The position numbers were made by a program, and so were the translations under genes. The notes under the pieces were generated by a model, which saw only the letters and a program-made list of their open reading frames with translations, did no database searches and was not told the DNA's origin. This document shows, piece by piece, positions 44,061 through 56,620 of a stretch of 64,000 nt of DNA. The stretch's first letter is position 1. Every line of letters starts with the position of its first letter. This DNA is from Agrypnia vestita (lineage: Eukaryota; Arthropoda; Insecta; Trichoptera; Phryganeidae): the NCBI GenBank assembly GCA_016648135.1, contig JADDOH010000328.1, forward strand, positions 523,256 to 587,255, given 5' to 3'.

Positions 44061-45660
44061 AATTGCCCAATTTTGGAGAGGACCCGTTATATGACTTCGG
44101 ATCTGGATGCCATCTCGGAAGCAGACCAACTACAGAACTAAGATAAGAACCTTTAATATTATTTATTCCTGATGTTTTCTTATGTGTAACAAATGGAATG
44201 TTCGTGCTATATAATTTGTCATTGTCACATGGTCACTATTCATTTCATTACGTGGGTTCAGAGTTCGACGGTAACGGACGCGGTAACAAGTTGGTACTTG
44301 TCGGGACGTGACGTCGGAATTATTTCTTAATTATCTTTAGGATACAAGCGAGGTCATTATACGTGCATTCTGCATTTCAAACGTTTTGCTAACATATATA
44401 AATACATATTATTGCGTTTACAAATTGAATAGGTTCGCGGAAAATAGGTATTTCGCCCGGTTGTGCAATATTAACTTCCAACGTAGCATAATGAGATCTT
44501 ATTACCGGCGCTAGACTCTTAAGGTTAGGCACGCGGGGATTATAAATGGGATAATGAACGAGAACCGAATGGGGAAGTTCGTCTCTTCATGGTCGGGAGG
44601 CGAGGAGTCGTACGTCTTTCACGCCCCGTGATCTTGGGAGGCTGAATTTCGATTGTGGAAAAAGATGAAGTTGGATCTACTCGCGTGGCAAGACAGGGTC
44701 GAATGTCGGAGCGCGCGTTCTCGGCTATGGAGTCTGATTAGATTGGAGAGACACCTTAGGTCAGGGACTAGGTAGGGCCATCTTAACTGTATCTACCCGG
44801 TTGTGACTGGGTTTTAAAGCCAAGAATTACAGGATGGTCTGAAGGTCTTGATGCGGTTACCCCTCTAACATCTAAGGGGAAGAACCTCTCACGTCTTTTC
44901 AGTCCCCTTGGTGCGACGAGCTCGGGCTCTGGTTATGAATGTATGTGAATGTAATAACTCCGTACTCAAGGACGAGATAGGACGTTCCTCATGAACGAGA
45001 AATTATAAGAGGCAGGTAGCAGTTCGACAATCAATACTTATGCTCGGGACCGCTTTAATGAACGAGATCTGTCAGCAGTTTAACAATCAACTTTATGATC
45101 GGGACCGCATTCAGGAGCACGATGGCATTACTAACATCATCATTCTCATCATTCACCACCTTTTCTAACTTGCTGTATACAGAGACCTTCGGGGTTCTCC
45201 CTTCCCGGCCAGCGAGAAACATATCAGGAACTTCACAATCAACTGTAATAATCATGCTGTTTTACCATCATTTAATATCTCTAGTCAATAAGACTACACC
45301 GTGGGATCAATCACATCAACTATATTTGGCGATGCTAACATGGCTCTGACTGACGCGCTCAAGGGAGAGTCTTTTCCAGTCACCCAGTTAGTTCATTCAG
45401 CCCTTTAATCAGCAGTAAACATCATAATAATCCGGCTCATGTAGCCGCAACGTGGGATCCTCATCATTATACACCAGTCAATTTGACTGCCCCGCGGGAT
45501 AATATACAAACCTTAATATCAGACGCGGGATTTCTTCCTGATATGTTTGTCGCCGGGAAGCGAGGACTTCGGGGGATTCCAGCAGGAGCAATAGAGTCTC
45601 GGCTTGATCTTGGTCTGCAGCTTAGTGTGGGAGGTTATGTCTAAACAGGAGTTAACCACC
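44061..45660. other. Repeat-rich block continuing, unassigned
   Basis: Base composition is more balanced than in the flanks. A degenerate tandem pair of about 54 bp occurs at 45020-45120 (ACAATCAA...ATGATCGGGACCGC). No coding frame or known element is recognised. Confidence 0.35.
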
Positions 45661-45715
45661 GGATGCGGCGATGCTCTGGGGCCGCATCCCCCTCCCCCCT
45701 ACAGGGGGGGGGGGG
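45661..45715. repeat. GGATGCGG hairpin followed by G12 run
   Basis: GGATGCGG (45661-45668) pairs with CCGCATCC (45682-45689); the latter runs into CCCCTCCCCCC, three bases and an uninterrupted G12 (45704-45715). The C-rich and G-rich tracts can themselves form a very stable hairpin. Such homopolymers are also prone to assembly and sequencing error. Confidence 0.85.
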
Positions 45716-48704
45716 CATCTAGAATCCACGTTTGAACAGAAGTGGTTAGACACTTCTTAAATTTCACTTACAAATCTGTATCTTCCATTCCCTTAGAATC
45801 TCGGGCTGCGATAATGTCAGACAAAGCTTGCCCTGAGCCTCTGTTGCGCCTAGTTGTTGTGAATATATATATGTTTGTCTTCCCCTACTATGTACTATGA
45901 ACAGATTGAGCAGATTGGACAACGTGAGACGCGCTATCGGTAGGTTTCTTACTTGTGTTTTGAATATAACGTATGCTATTATATCTTGTAAATCTGTCAT
46001 AAATGGGTGCCGCATGTGGTTGTGCTGACACTGTTCTAAGCTGCTATTATGAGATGTTGATAATCAATGCGGGCGGAATCTTTAGCGTATGCCGTTAACT
46101 TGGCAACGATTGTATTGTTTTATATTACAGTATTTTAACCCCGATGGTATTATAGTTATGGCGGTTCAATGTAAGGGAGTTTTGCTACTAGCGTTTATTC
46201 CTAGGCTACGCCGCATATAATTGGCTTTTAGGCCAACTCCGGACGTGGACGATATCGGCTATCTCTCATATAGGCGAAACTGTAGAGTTCTGGAGCGGTT
46301 TCTAGAAGGACGAGTACGGATTAGTTACGTGCGTTTGTTATTTCCATAGTTAGGTAAGAATTCGATCTATATTAGTCTAGTCGCGTTAATAAGAATACGA
46401 ATCTCACCACATATCAAAAGAATTTTGGATAGCTACGGACACAACGGAGGGGGAATTTTCCTAACCACTAGATAGATCACGACTGGCCAATTTTGAAAAT
46501 ATAAATTCTTAACAAAAAAAAAATAATATTAGCTTTCATGTAAATATACTTCCGAAGTTCCAAGTTTGACTTAAGTTTTATCTAGTAGCTTAAAGCATAA
46601 AGTGTGTGCTTAAAAGTCTCAAAAGTTGTAATAAAGCTCGATGCGGTAGCTTAAAGTCTCGAGCTTTGGGCTTTTCGTAAAACTTATATTATTAAACTTT
46701 ATAGTTAGGTATTTAGCTTAGGTGTACAGGTGGATACGTTACAACCCCAAAACAGCGGTAGGCACCGCACAACACGGGTGTCTGTCACGCGGCGCCACGA
46801 GTCTTGTGACGTGAACAGTGTAGCAAGATAAATTTGTCACCCCTAAAGGGTTAACACCCATTTATATCCCTTACGTCGGAATAACAAAAACGAGTTAAAA
46901 CGACACGTTTTGCTTGTTTTTGTTTATAACGCGAGATATTTTATTTTCTTCTTCTTTTTCAGCCTTCTTCTGTCCACTGCTGGATCTAGAAATAAGTGCA
47001 TTATGTACGAGTATTGTTAGATAATCATTCAAATAGGTAAAAACATAAACTTGGATACATTCGCAAAAGGTACACAACTGTCCTGGCATATCGGATCTCA
47101 TCACTTACATAATTTTTTTAAGCCCATTCATTGACTTATGAAGTTTTCAAAAATGCCAACCTTTTATATATTTGTATAATTATACTTTTCCATATATTTT
47201 TGATAAAATATAGTAACCCATACATCTTTAGAAAATGCATACCACTTCAGTAATGAAGGGGCATATGGGATTATTTAATTGGGTTAAAAACATAAAAACA
47301 TTAAACATGTTTTACTACTTGAGTTTCGACTGTAACAAAATTTCTCATCGACGAGTTTGTTGTTTCTTTTTCATGTAAATCTATTTCGGATTAATTTTGG
47401 ATTAATTGTTAAGCAAAGATATTTTGTTCTAAAAAGTTATTTTATTTTTATAAATTATGTTATATTTTTAATTTTATTTATTTATTAAGGAATCTAAACA
47501 TTTTCGTTCATTATAATACAAGGACACAGTATACATTGCATAAATCAGTTACAAAGATTCACAGATATTTAAGTCATTTATATAATTTTCAAAATGTTTA
47601 TATAAATTATTTAAATAATATCTTTATTGTTTAGATTCCACTTTTGGACACAATGGATTAACCAGACTCTTTTACCACAGAGCTCGGTCTAGTTTTTATT
47701 TAATTTTATTTTTTAACAATCAGACCGTCAACAAGACATTATTGACCCTAGTAAATAGTCCTAGAGTGACATTATAATACAAGGTTTAAATATTTTAAGA
47801 ACATTTTGAATATGATATAATTACACAATATATTTTTTATGGTAAATCAATAATAAATAATAATATTCAGAATTAAATAAAGATTGTCGCAAATCAATTA
47901 ATACAATTAATGAATGAGTTCCAAATTAAGGAGACAGTGAATATTTCCCGTCCTCCAATATTTGGTATTTCACGGGCACCCATTGTTAATGTCCACATGC
48001 AACACTCGCCTCATATAAATTCTATACCATCCTCCCCTTGCTTATATGTTCCACATGATTTCAGCAACCCTTTCTTCACTCTATCATATATATATATATT
48101 GTGCCATACTGGATTCTTTACTGCCATAAGTTTTCATTCTGGATTCTCGATGTCACTCTCTCTCTAAGTATCCATATTCAGTGACCATATTATATTGACG
48201 TTAGTATAGGGTCAAGCAGGCAATGTCTGTGGAGCTTAATCGACATCCATCCAGAGAAAGACCAAAGAACTCTTGTCTCAATGCTCCTAACTCCTGCAGA
48301 GAAGCGCCCTAGATGTAAGCAACACACAAAACCGAAGACCACACAGCCTGAAAACGAGAACTGCCGACCCCAACAGTCCACCTAGGCAATGACTTGGAAC
48401 AGTGCCAAGAAGAAAAAGATATAAATGCTGGTACAAACATTGATTTAAACATTCAGTTTGGTCTTGACACTTAAATTCCTATTCGCAAAAATTTCTTTCA
48501 GCGCATCACTATCTTTATTTCCCGCCGTATTCCGGGCTCTCTATCTCAACTATAAGTAATATTATTTCGGAATGCACTAAATACTGTATTTAAACATCAA
48601 AATCAATAACAACTATAGAACTTTAAAATCAAACCTGACATTCTCCGGTGGACAAAAAGTTTTATCTGGGTGTTTTTATTCACTCCTGCAGTTAAGAATG
48701 TTCA
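45716..48704. other. Intergenic; repeat-block edge to about 46850
   Basis: No gene is recognised. The repeat-rich composition continues to about 46850 and then returns to AT-rich sequence. A minus-strand frame at 45764-46015 ends at a GTAAGT-like site, but no protein similarity is visible. TATATA and GAA tracts are minor. Confidence 0.35.
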
Positions 48705-48800
48705 CGGCCACTCAGAATCTTCTAGTTTGAGTCTTCTGGGGTATTATGCCGTGTTAATATGACCTTTCTGGCTGACGTTTCGGATCCCATTGCAGGGTCC
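48705..48800 (+). repeat. Dispersed repeat R1, best-preserved single arm
   Basis: CGGCCACTCAGAATCTTC, GAGTCTTCTGGGGTATTATG, CTTTCTGGCTGACGTTTCGG and ATCCCATTGCAGGGTCC show the full arm, longer than the arms of the 6.4-kb palindromes, which lack the last block. Confidence 0.75.
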
Positions 48801-49815
48801 ATGTATTTGTATGGTACCCAAATGTACAAATACTATGGCATTACACCAAATATTCGAATCGATACGTCACGACCGATCATACGCGTATTAATGGAGTAGT
48901 ATTTTTAAAGATTTTAATAATAAAAATTATAAGTGAAAACATAACCCCACTTTATCCATACTGATTCTCAGAATATAATTAATATTTATGAATCTATTTC
49001 ACATATTTTCATCGGTATTCGTAATATGTGAAATGTCTCTATTGTGGACGCAAACGTTAATTGTTTATGAAAGGTACATTAAAAGTTTTGCAATGGCAAA
49101 TTTCGCAATCCCGTTAGAAAGTGCTTTTTGATTTTCATACACATAAGTCTGTTGGTTCTAACATGTGCGGTCTTGTGGTTAGGCCTGCGAACCATTGCAC
49201 AACAGCCGCGTTTGGGAAAATCGTATGTTACGCTTATATTTGAAACTAAATTGACCCGAATGTCCTGGGAGTAATGACTGTATTGCCATGCATTATATAT
49301 TAACATATAATTATTTGCATAATGGAGATCATGCATTATTTCATATCCCGAAATGCAAAACGGTTGTATTGAATAGGAGTAGTATGTAACTTTTAAACAA
49401 ACGTGTCGAGCGATCGTGTCGATTAAATGACGGAATTAATAGCATGATAAATGGAACAAGCTGTCATGTGATCATTAAGAAAAAACTAAAGATGTTCTGA
49501 TAATATCTATTTACACATAGATATTTTCTTGTTAACTTATCAATGTGAAATGGAAAACTTTTCATTTTTTCTCATTAAATCGTAAATGCTAGGTTTTGAG
49601 ACGTATTTTTTTGTTATGGGTCGTAGAATGCAATATGATAAATTTACAAATTTTGAAATGATAACTTTCGCATTACATGATGGTTCGACATAATTAGGGA
49701 TTATCATTCCTGGATCCCGAACGTTTTTCTGGTCCCGTAATCCCGGGTTTTTCAGAATGGATAAAAATAATTTTGAAAGAGAAAATCAGCCCGTACATTC
49801 CAGAATTACCTTGGG
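48801..49815. other. Intergenic, nothing recognised
   Basis: Minus-strand frame 49079-49336 is without match. No gene. Confidence 0.4.
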
Positions 49816-49860
49816 AACCGATATGTAAAATTACCGTCATTTTTGACTGGGTACAGCTAG
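49816..49860 (+). mobile_element. Helitron-like 3' terminus, family B
   Basis: CGATATGTAAAATTACCGTC then TTTTTGACTGG (hairpin 49834-49850, slightly broken), GTACAG and CTAG (49857-49860), then T. Confidence 0.55.
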
Positions 49861-50438
49861 TAATAAATAAATGTAGAATTGACCTAATTTTTATATGAAT
49901 TTCATGTTTCTTATTTTATTTAATTATGAAAATAATTATCTTATATTATCATGAAAAAAAATATAAATGCTTAGTAACCACAATGTACGAAAGAGATTTT
50001 TCTGCTGCGTCTTATGTTGGTCATCAAGTATCTGAGTAGTAGTCGGTGATTCGAGTATCGATAGGCTGACCAACCTTTTCAGGCTGAGAACATATTTCCA
50101 AAATTCTAAAAAATGAGACAATAAAATCTTATAAATTTCCTGTTGGTTATTTTCAAAATTAAATGTGGCATATTGACGGTTCCTACGTTAACTGTCAAAT
50201 TTACAAAATTTTGATTTTCGTTTTAGAATTTTAAAACATTAAACCATATAGAGTAAATTGGATGGTTTTAAATAATAAAACGAAAATTCAAATTTGCAGA
50301 TTCGACAGTAAACTTAGAACCTGTGCATGTAATATGCTTAAGTAATAATTTTAGAGTAATTTGTTTGACATTTTTCATATTCTTGATAAATGAGAAACAA
50401 AATTTTTGTTTAGTTTTGATTTTTTTTTATTCAATTAA

Positions 50439-50611
50439 ATAGAGATGCGAACACGGAATACCTGTCACATCAAATTCTTACTATTTTCAGATTAATCTAA
50501 ATGTTTGTTTTATGAAAATAGGACTAACTTGCTGGTCTGGAGTGAGGTTCGAACCCGTGACCTTTGGATCACGAAGCGAGAGTCCTAACCACAAGACTAA
50601 CAAGCTACTCT
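50439..50611 (-). mobile_element. tRNA-derived SINE S1, copy 2 (best preserved)
   Basis: On the minus strand: AGAGTAGCTTGTTAGTCTTG, A-box region, TCACGGGTTCGAACCTCACT with an intact B box GGTTCGAACC, a body of about 90 bases, then CGTGTTCGCATCTCTATTTA and an A-rich tail (T8-9 on the plus strand at 50420-50428). It is about 172 bp without the tail. Confidence 0.85.
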
Positions 50612-51543
50612 CTTTTTATTGTTTGTTTGTCAATAATTTTTTTATTGTTTTGTTACTTAGTAAATTCTATATTGTTGTTTCAATAATTAAAATTATAATC
50701 TACAAAAATCTAGTTTTGTTGCATAATATTATGTAGGTAATGAAGTTTATGTAAATTGCGTACTTTGTAGTATTATAATTATAATATAGATAGAGAAGAT
50801 TTCATTTTTGCACAATTAAGATTAAAGATATATTACCACAAGGTGCTTTATTATAATATAATTCAGGCTGGTAAAAAAGTAAGTACTAATAATAATACCT
50901 TTATTTATTTTCTTAAGTGCCTAAATTTTAATACATACGTACTGTATTTAAATGCGTATTTTAATTATTATTCTAATTTACTACGTCCAAGTCACCTACA
51001 GCTATCTTGGCCTTAATCCTGCAATCGCGGGATTGGAAAAATACTCCGGGATTATAATCCCTGGACATAATACATATTTATATTGGTGTAAGGAAGATTG
51101 TGGGGGAAGAAAATAAAATAAATTTATATCTTTGTCTTGCGTACAAGACTTTATCTGTGTTGAAATCAACTTTATACGCTCGAATTATTTTAAAAATATA
51201 AAGTGAATGGTCATTATTTTACTCTTTAGTGTTAACACAGTCAACGTATTGTGTGTGTTTTACGCGTTTTTATTAATTTTTTAAACATATTTATGAATTA
51301 ATTTTAGACTAATTTTACCTTTTTTTTTATTTCAGTATTTTACATTGTACTTTTACTTTTTTTTGTATGTTTTCCACTTACACGCTTATCGCAATTTCTT
51401 CTTATTTTTAAATATTAAATTTTCGCTTCCTGTGCTTATGATTATCAAGTCATAAAAAATATTGTTATAATAAAAGGTGTATTGGAAGATTAGTAATATT
51501 CATCAGATTTGACTTAAATAAATGGAATGTATGTTTACATAGA

Positions 51544-51592
51544 AGTTAGTTATCTAACCCGATCAGTTGTTGGTCGGGTTAGATAACTAACT
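51544..51592. repeat. Perfect 19-bp hairpin with 11-nt loop
   Basis: AGTTAGTTATCTAACCCGA (51544-51562) and its exact reverse complement (51574-51592). It is flanked by AT-rich DNA with no T-run terminator and no gene context. Confidence 0.9.
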
Positions 51593-52756
51593 CTTATGCA
51601 TTTTTTTAATTATATTATGCTTTTTTGACCTTGTTCTTTTGCTGTGTACCTGCTTTCTATTTTATATTATTTTTTTTATATTTTATTATGTTATGCTTTT
51701 GTTAAGTTTCTGCTATTGCTGTGTACTTGCTTTTCACTTTATATTGCTATTGCTATGTATTTTTTTTTCTACTTTTTTTTTATTTGTATTTCTTGGGCAT
51801 TCGCTTTGTTATAATTTCTTTACATTTTGTTTGAAGTGTTCATTAATTTAATGTTAACTTGTTTAATGTACACTCTACCTTATTTTTTGTAAAAACCCGT
51901 TATTGTTGTCTAAATTTTAATTATGTTCTAATGTTAATTTTACGTTAGTTCATATTTAATCAAATTTGTTTTTTAGAATACATTAGAAAGTCAGCAGTGT
52001 ATTCGTCAATACCATCAAACGTTTTGAGTAATATATGTTGGTTGTACAGTACAATGTTCGTTTTTAAAACGAGACGAATAAGATGAGGGTAGATATTACT
52101 GTTGACTCAAAAAGATATTTTTTCCACAGACAGTGAAAAGTTTACCCGAACAGTTACGGAGGTGTACCTGAGTATAACAGTGGCAACGCAGTAAAAGTGA
52201 TAATTCACTTTTACTTGGAAAACAGTCATTTGCGTCGGGCGCAGACAAGTGGAATTCATTTTCCTAGTTTACATAATTTTCCATACAGCTGAATATGTCA
52301 CATGGAGGGGAGGGGCGCGCACGCCTTAAAAAGGGTAAACTTTCTGAGGATTTATCCGCCAGTGCGATTTCGTGAGATATTACGTAGTTTATTTTATAAT
52401 ATTATGTTCCAACGTTCTGGTTTTTGGCTTAACATTACCATAATTGAACGGGTTAAAGTTACGGTGATGTAAGTCACACTTTCTTTGTTTTCCGGAAATT
52501 AACATAACGCAAATGGTACTTGACAAAACAGCTGGTTCCACTATCACCAGAACTACCGATGCCATATATTGGCAGTTACTCTGCTTGCTTCGACTTACTG
52601 CACGTTTTTAACGTTGATTGGCTTATGTATTGGCGCAAATAATGATGAAGTTTATAAAATAATGAGATATAAAAACAAAAAAATGCATAAATATCTATTA
52701 ACTGTCACTAACACTACAAAGATGCTAGATAGTGATTTCACAGTTTTAACCTGCAG
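51593..52756. other. Intergenic; Helitron-related from about 52630
   Basis: T-rich low complexity at 51600-51850 gives a spurious hydrophobic frame (51639-51851). From about 52630 (CAAATAATGATGAAG, then AAAATGCATAAATAT) the sequence parallels 6783-7340, which precedes another family B terminus. Confidence 0.45.
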
Positions 52757-52816
52757 CCGAAAAATATAATGTATGTAATAAAGGTATCTACGTCATTTTG
52801 ACGGGGTTACAACTAG
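52757..52816 (+). mobile_element. Helitron-like 3' terminus, family B
   Basis: CCGAAAAATATAATGTATG, hairpin CGTCATTTTGACG (52791-52803), GGGTTACAA and CTAG (52813-52816), then T. Confidence 0.55.
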
Positions 52817-52929
52817 TTATTTAATATTCCACGCATGTTCTCGCAAATTTTTTTGAATAGAACTTAATTGGGGTGATCGCATTTATGTTAATTATTTCTG
52901 AATTATTAACTTACCATCATGTCGTTTCT

Positions 52930-53121
52930 CTACCGAGTTAGGCAGTGATGATAGAGCGCCATACAAATATGCCCTGACGTACATTTGTATGGCGCTCTTG
53001 TTTCATCCACATCATACATCTTCGCATGCAAGCTTGATGACTGTTGGGACTCCAGACAATACCCTCTTCCAATATCTGGTTTATATGGTCATCCTACGTC
53101 TTCCGCGACTTTCCTCTCTTT
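52930..53121 (-). pseudogene. LINE reverse-transcriptase C-terminal remnant (minus)
   Basis: Read on the minus strand: RGKSRKT, a stop where W is expected, DDHINQILEEGIVW, then HQACMRRCM and a VWRSIITA-stop ending. This parallels the fragment at 13453-13635 motif by motif. The coding end overlaps a 16-bp perfect hairpin at 52950-52998. Confidence 0.7.
52950..52998. repeat. Perfect 16-bp hairpin inside LINE remnant
   Basis: AGAGCGCCATACAAAT (52950-52965) and its exact reverse complement (52983-52998), 17-nt loop. Confidence 0.9.
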
Positions 53122-54390
53122 ACCACTATATTACTTATTCCCTCTTATAATTGTATCGTTAAAAATATCACTAATAATCTATTGCGCAATCTAGATGTCT
53201 AATGTTTTAATATGTGTTGCAAGAGAATGTAATAAAAACATTGCGAATCCGCTATAAGGGCATTTATTTGTATTTAGTAAAATTATAATTGGAAATTAAT
53301 GTCTTAACTCTTACAAATAAAGTGGTTCTACGAGTAAGACGCATGAATAGGTCATCATAACTTATAACAACTATCAAACGAAGAAAAGCTGCATACATCG
53401 GTCTTCATCTCAGCAATAAAAACTATATAAACTCACAACCAAATATGCAGGAGAAAATTGAAGGCTATAGAGACAAAGGTTTAAAGTGGTTAACATAGAA
53501 GACAAAATAAAAAACTGTGTATTTCTTTGTGTTCACTATGACGCTGTGATACCAAACTATTTATCGTCAGAGAAATAATAACGCCATATGCTTGTATTCT
53601 TACACTTTTCTTTCGCCTTTTTTAGGTTCTCACAGCCATTCAGAATCATCTGGTTTGATATTTTCTGGCCGATATATCGGATCCCATTGCAGGGTTCATT
53701 ATCAAGGTTGATGTGTTAAAAGGTTGTAGAAACACGACCGAATCCCTCAAAAAACTGAAGCTAGAAATTTCACCTCCCCGTTCACTCCAGAAGTTCCTTT
53801 AAGTTTATCTACTCTTTTCATGTTCGTTAGATGTTAAGGCTTCTTCCAGAGGAAGCCAGCCTTGTCGATGTATTTCATTGTACAACGCATGTTTGTACTG
53901 AAACTATAGTATAGCAAATTTATAGCAAATTTTATAGTACACATTATGTGTAGTAATAAAAAGAATACATATATTATATACGTCGCGTCAAAATGGATGA
54001 AATGTACAATGTTGTATTATAATATCGGTCAAGATATTTTGGAGACGCGAGAGTGTTGGGCGGCGACGAAAGCGACACGAGGCTGACATCTGTGGGCGAT
54101 TAGACGCTCCAGTCACCGCGAGAAAAAAAAGGGCCGATGAGGACACGTGGAAGCTTCCAGAAAAATATTTTGTATCTCCAACCACGAGGCACGGGGCCAC
54201 GCATTACGATTCTCATTTCGCCAACGTATCAACACGGACCTACTTTCACCAGTGATTAACTGTAGAATTAAGAGAGTGCGCTAATACCCAATTACATACC
54301 TAACATTTTACACTATTTCAAACATTACCGACAATGTATCACTTACCTTGTATTTATTGTAATATTCTTTTTTTTCTATTTCATAATTTA
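53122..54390. other. Intergenic with an R1 fragment at 53635-53705
   Basis: R1 blocks CAGCCATTCAGAATCATCTG and CGGATCCCATTGCAGGGTTC are recognisable. The rest is unassigned; 54040-54200 is GC-richer with no identified gene. Confidence 0.5.
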
Positions 54391-55060
54391 CTAGCTGATT
54401 GGCCCGGCTTCGCTCGGGACCATACTTTAGTAAGCATAGAATTGTGTTGACGTCTCTTTTTTGCTAGTTTCGGCATCTGTGATTGGAACCATCTTCGCTT
54501 TACCAAAACATCAACAGATATTTAAGCGCACAATCATAACACTCTAGAGAGAACCTTTCAAAACTTTCTAGAGCATTCCGAAATCTTATAGAACTTTCAG
54601 GAATCATCTAGAACACTCCCCTTCCAGAACTTTCTAGAGCTTTACCAGACATTCTGAAACATTTTTGACTCACCGGTATACTCCGCCACTTAGTTTGGAA
54701 ACTTATAGAACTTTCGGGAATATTTTACAACATTCTCCTTCCAGAACTTTCTAGAATGGATTTTTCCGGAACCTTCTAAACTCATCGTACCTACCGACAC
54801 AGTCGGCGGACCCATTCTGGAACAATCTGAAGCATTTGCGCCCTTCCCAAAATAAAACAACGTGCTAGAAAGCACATTTTCAACACCCGCTCCCACCCAC
54901 GCTTAACCACCCCCACCAAACTGGAACATTTTCGATGTGACATCAAGGGCTATCTACCACCGTAACCACCAGGGGGTGGTAGTGTCTGGTTGTGGAGAAA
55001 ACTTGGCGGATAGGGAAACACGGGTTTCTTTTTATATATATATGTTGATTTATTTTTTCC
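54391..55060 (-). mobile_element. Helitron-like element, family A terminus (minus)
   Basis: On the minus strand the end is TCCCGAGCGAAGCCGGGC (hairpin, 54419-54402), 7 bases, CTAG (54394-54391), T. Towards higher coordinates lies a region with at least six TTCTAGA or TAGAACTTT words (54540-54780), including the palindrome TTCTAGAA near 54749. No Rep/helicase coding is seen, so it is presumably non-autonomous. Confidence 0.5.
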
Positions 55061-55069
55061 TATCCTTCC

Positions 55070-55400
55070 CATAGGCTTTCCCTGTGCCAAGATTGCGGTA
55101 ACCAGCCCCTTCGGCGGCACTCCACCTTATCTTTCCCATAATCCCTGCCCTTTACGGCACTCAACACACCGCTGCACACCGATCGTCTCGCCTCGGTGTG
55201 CCACCGGACCCATGTGCGACGGGGTGGCCGGTGACTCCGATCGCGTGCAACATCTTTCTCACTCTAAATAAAGTAATATTCACAGCTTCGCCTTCTAAAG
55301 AATGGCGAGGGGATCCTCGATCACGAGGCCCGGCTACAACAAAATATTGTAATATACCGATTAGTGTGTCAATCCCCGGTAAGTGTGTCAATCTTGTCTA
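55070..55400 (-). repeat. GC-rich dispersed-element debris
   Basis: The composition and words such as CGGGGTGGCCGGTGACTC and GGCACTCCACCTTATC resemble the ends of insect retroelements read in reverse, but I cannot assign a family. Open frames on both strands (55161-55391, 55198-55446) are compositional. Confidence 0.3.
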
Positions 55401-55507
55401 CTCTATAGATGTCTCACACAAGCTGAGAACGCCTTATTACACGTGAGTAGGTAACATTGTGAGTTTATCCATCATGAGTATAGTTAACTAAACATTGAAT
55501 CTGGTAT

Positions 55508-55720
55508 AGACCAAATTAATTAATCAATTAGAAAGACATACAGAAAAATCTAATTCACGAAAAAATATTAGGTTACTACTGGGATTCGAACCCAGGTCAC
55601 CTCTTTTCCGGGGCCAGTGCTCTGACCACTAAGCTATAGCAACCCTCTATGTTTCCGTGAATATATCGACCTTATATGTAGTTCTTATTTTTATTAATTG
55701 ATTAATTTTTATTTTTGTCC
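55508..55720 (-). mobile_element. Composite TIR plus tRNA-like element, copy 2
   Basis: It begins with ACCAAATTAATTAATCAATT as at 10455 and the AATTCACGAAAAAATATT stretch, then a reversed tRNA-like unit with B box complement GGGATTCGAACCC and A-box region GACCACTAAGCTATAGC. It then runs through CATATAAGGTCGATATATTC (minus strand), matching the spacer at 10551. The second arm is reduced to TTAATTGATTAATTTTTA. Confidence 0.7.
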
Positions 55721-56059
55721 ATAGAGCAATCCACTTTTGTGATACGGTAGTTGAAATTACTTTGCAATGCCACCGCTAGATGGACGCCATGATTAATTGA
55801 ATAATACATTTTTATTTGGACATACAATTTATACAACAGATATTATATCTGGTATAGACATTTATTCTGGGGATTTGGACTAACACACACCTTCACCCCA
55901 CCAGATATTGATATGATTGTTAAAATAACGTGAACCAATTCAAATAGACGTTATCATAGAGCATACTATTAATAGAGACATCTATACCAATTTTCTCTCG
56001 ATTTGGGCGTACAAAATTCCCTTAGAAGAAATAGGACAGAAATAAATAAATGTCTTTGA

Positions 56060-56350
56060 TCTCATTATTATATTCAGCAAGGCAAATCCTAGCCCCAAAG
56101 TCTGAAGAAGTTTCGGAAAAGGCCGGCCGCCGCCAATGGCAACTCTTGAAATATTTATGAATTTTTTACCAACCCCTCAGTTTTTCGCTTTCTCTCCCCT
56201 TGGGAACCCGCTTTGCTATGCAAATAATTTCATTTTTGTTCCATGGGCGCGCCGAATGCAACAAGAAAACCGTAGCGGGCGTGCCTCCGTATTCGCCATT
56301 AGGTGGGTTTGTTTTCCGCCACGTACTCAGTCAACGCTGTTAATAATACA
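56060..56350. promoter_or_regulatory. GC-richer, possibly conserved non-coding patch
   Basis: This segment contrasts with its AT-rich flanks and contains the POU octamer ATGCAAAT (56219-56226), a reverse CCAAT context (CGCCAATGGC) and CCATGGGCGCGCCGAA. The overlapping frame 56136-56357 has no protein match. It is tentatively a regulatory element or an old exon. Confidence 0.3.
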
Positions 56351-56374
56351 CAATTAATTTGCATACATGAAAAA

Positions 56375-56620
56375 ATTTATTCTTAATTGCTGATTTCAGC
56401 TATTTAATCAAGGCACTGCATTTAAATACGTTGAGTCTTGATTAAATTGCTGAAATTAGAAGATTAATCAAGATTTCTTTTTGTATTTATATTTAAATAA
56501 TAATATAATATATATTATTTTAATTTATTATAGTAAAAAGTATATCAACTATCTAAAAAGGATTGGAAAAAATTGCACTTTTTTTTGAAAACATTTTTTA
56601 TTTAATATTATGACAATAAT
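56375..56620. mobile_element. Partial copy of inverted-repeat family M2
   Basis: TTTCAGCTATTTAATCAAGG and CTTGATTAAATTGCTGAAAT form an inner inverted repeat; the following TATCTAAAAAGGATTGGAAA is the inverse of 12640-12660. The outer arms are missing. Confidence 0.5.

Noticed and set aside
45764..46015. Minus-strand 83-codon frame ending at GTAAGT, possible exon
   Set aside because: No acceptor, no codon bias and no recognisable protein; lies inside the unassigned repeat block.
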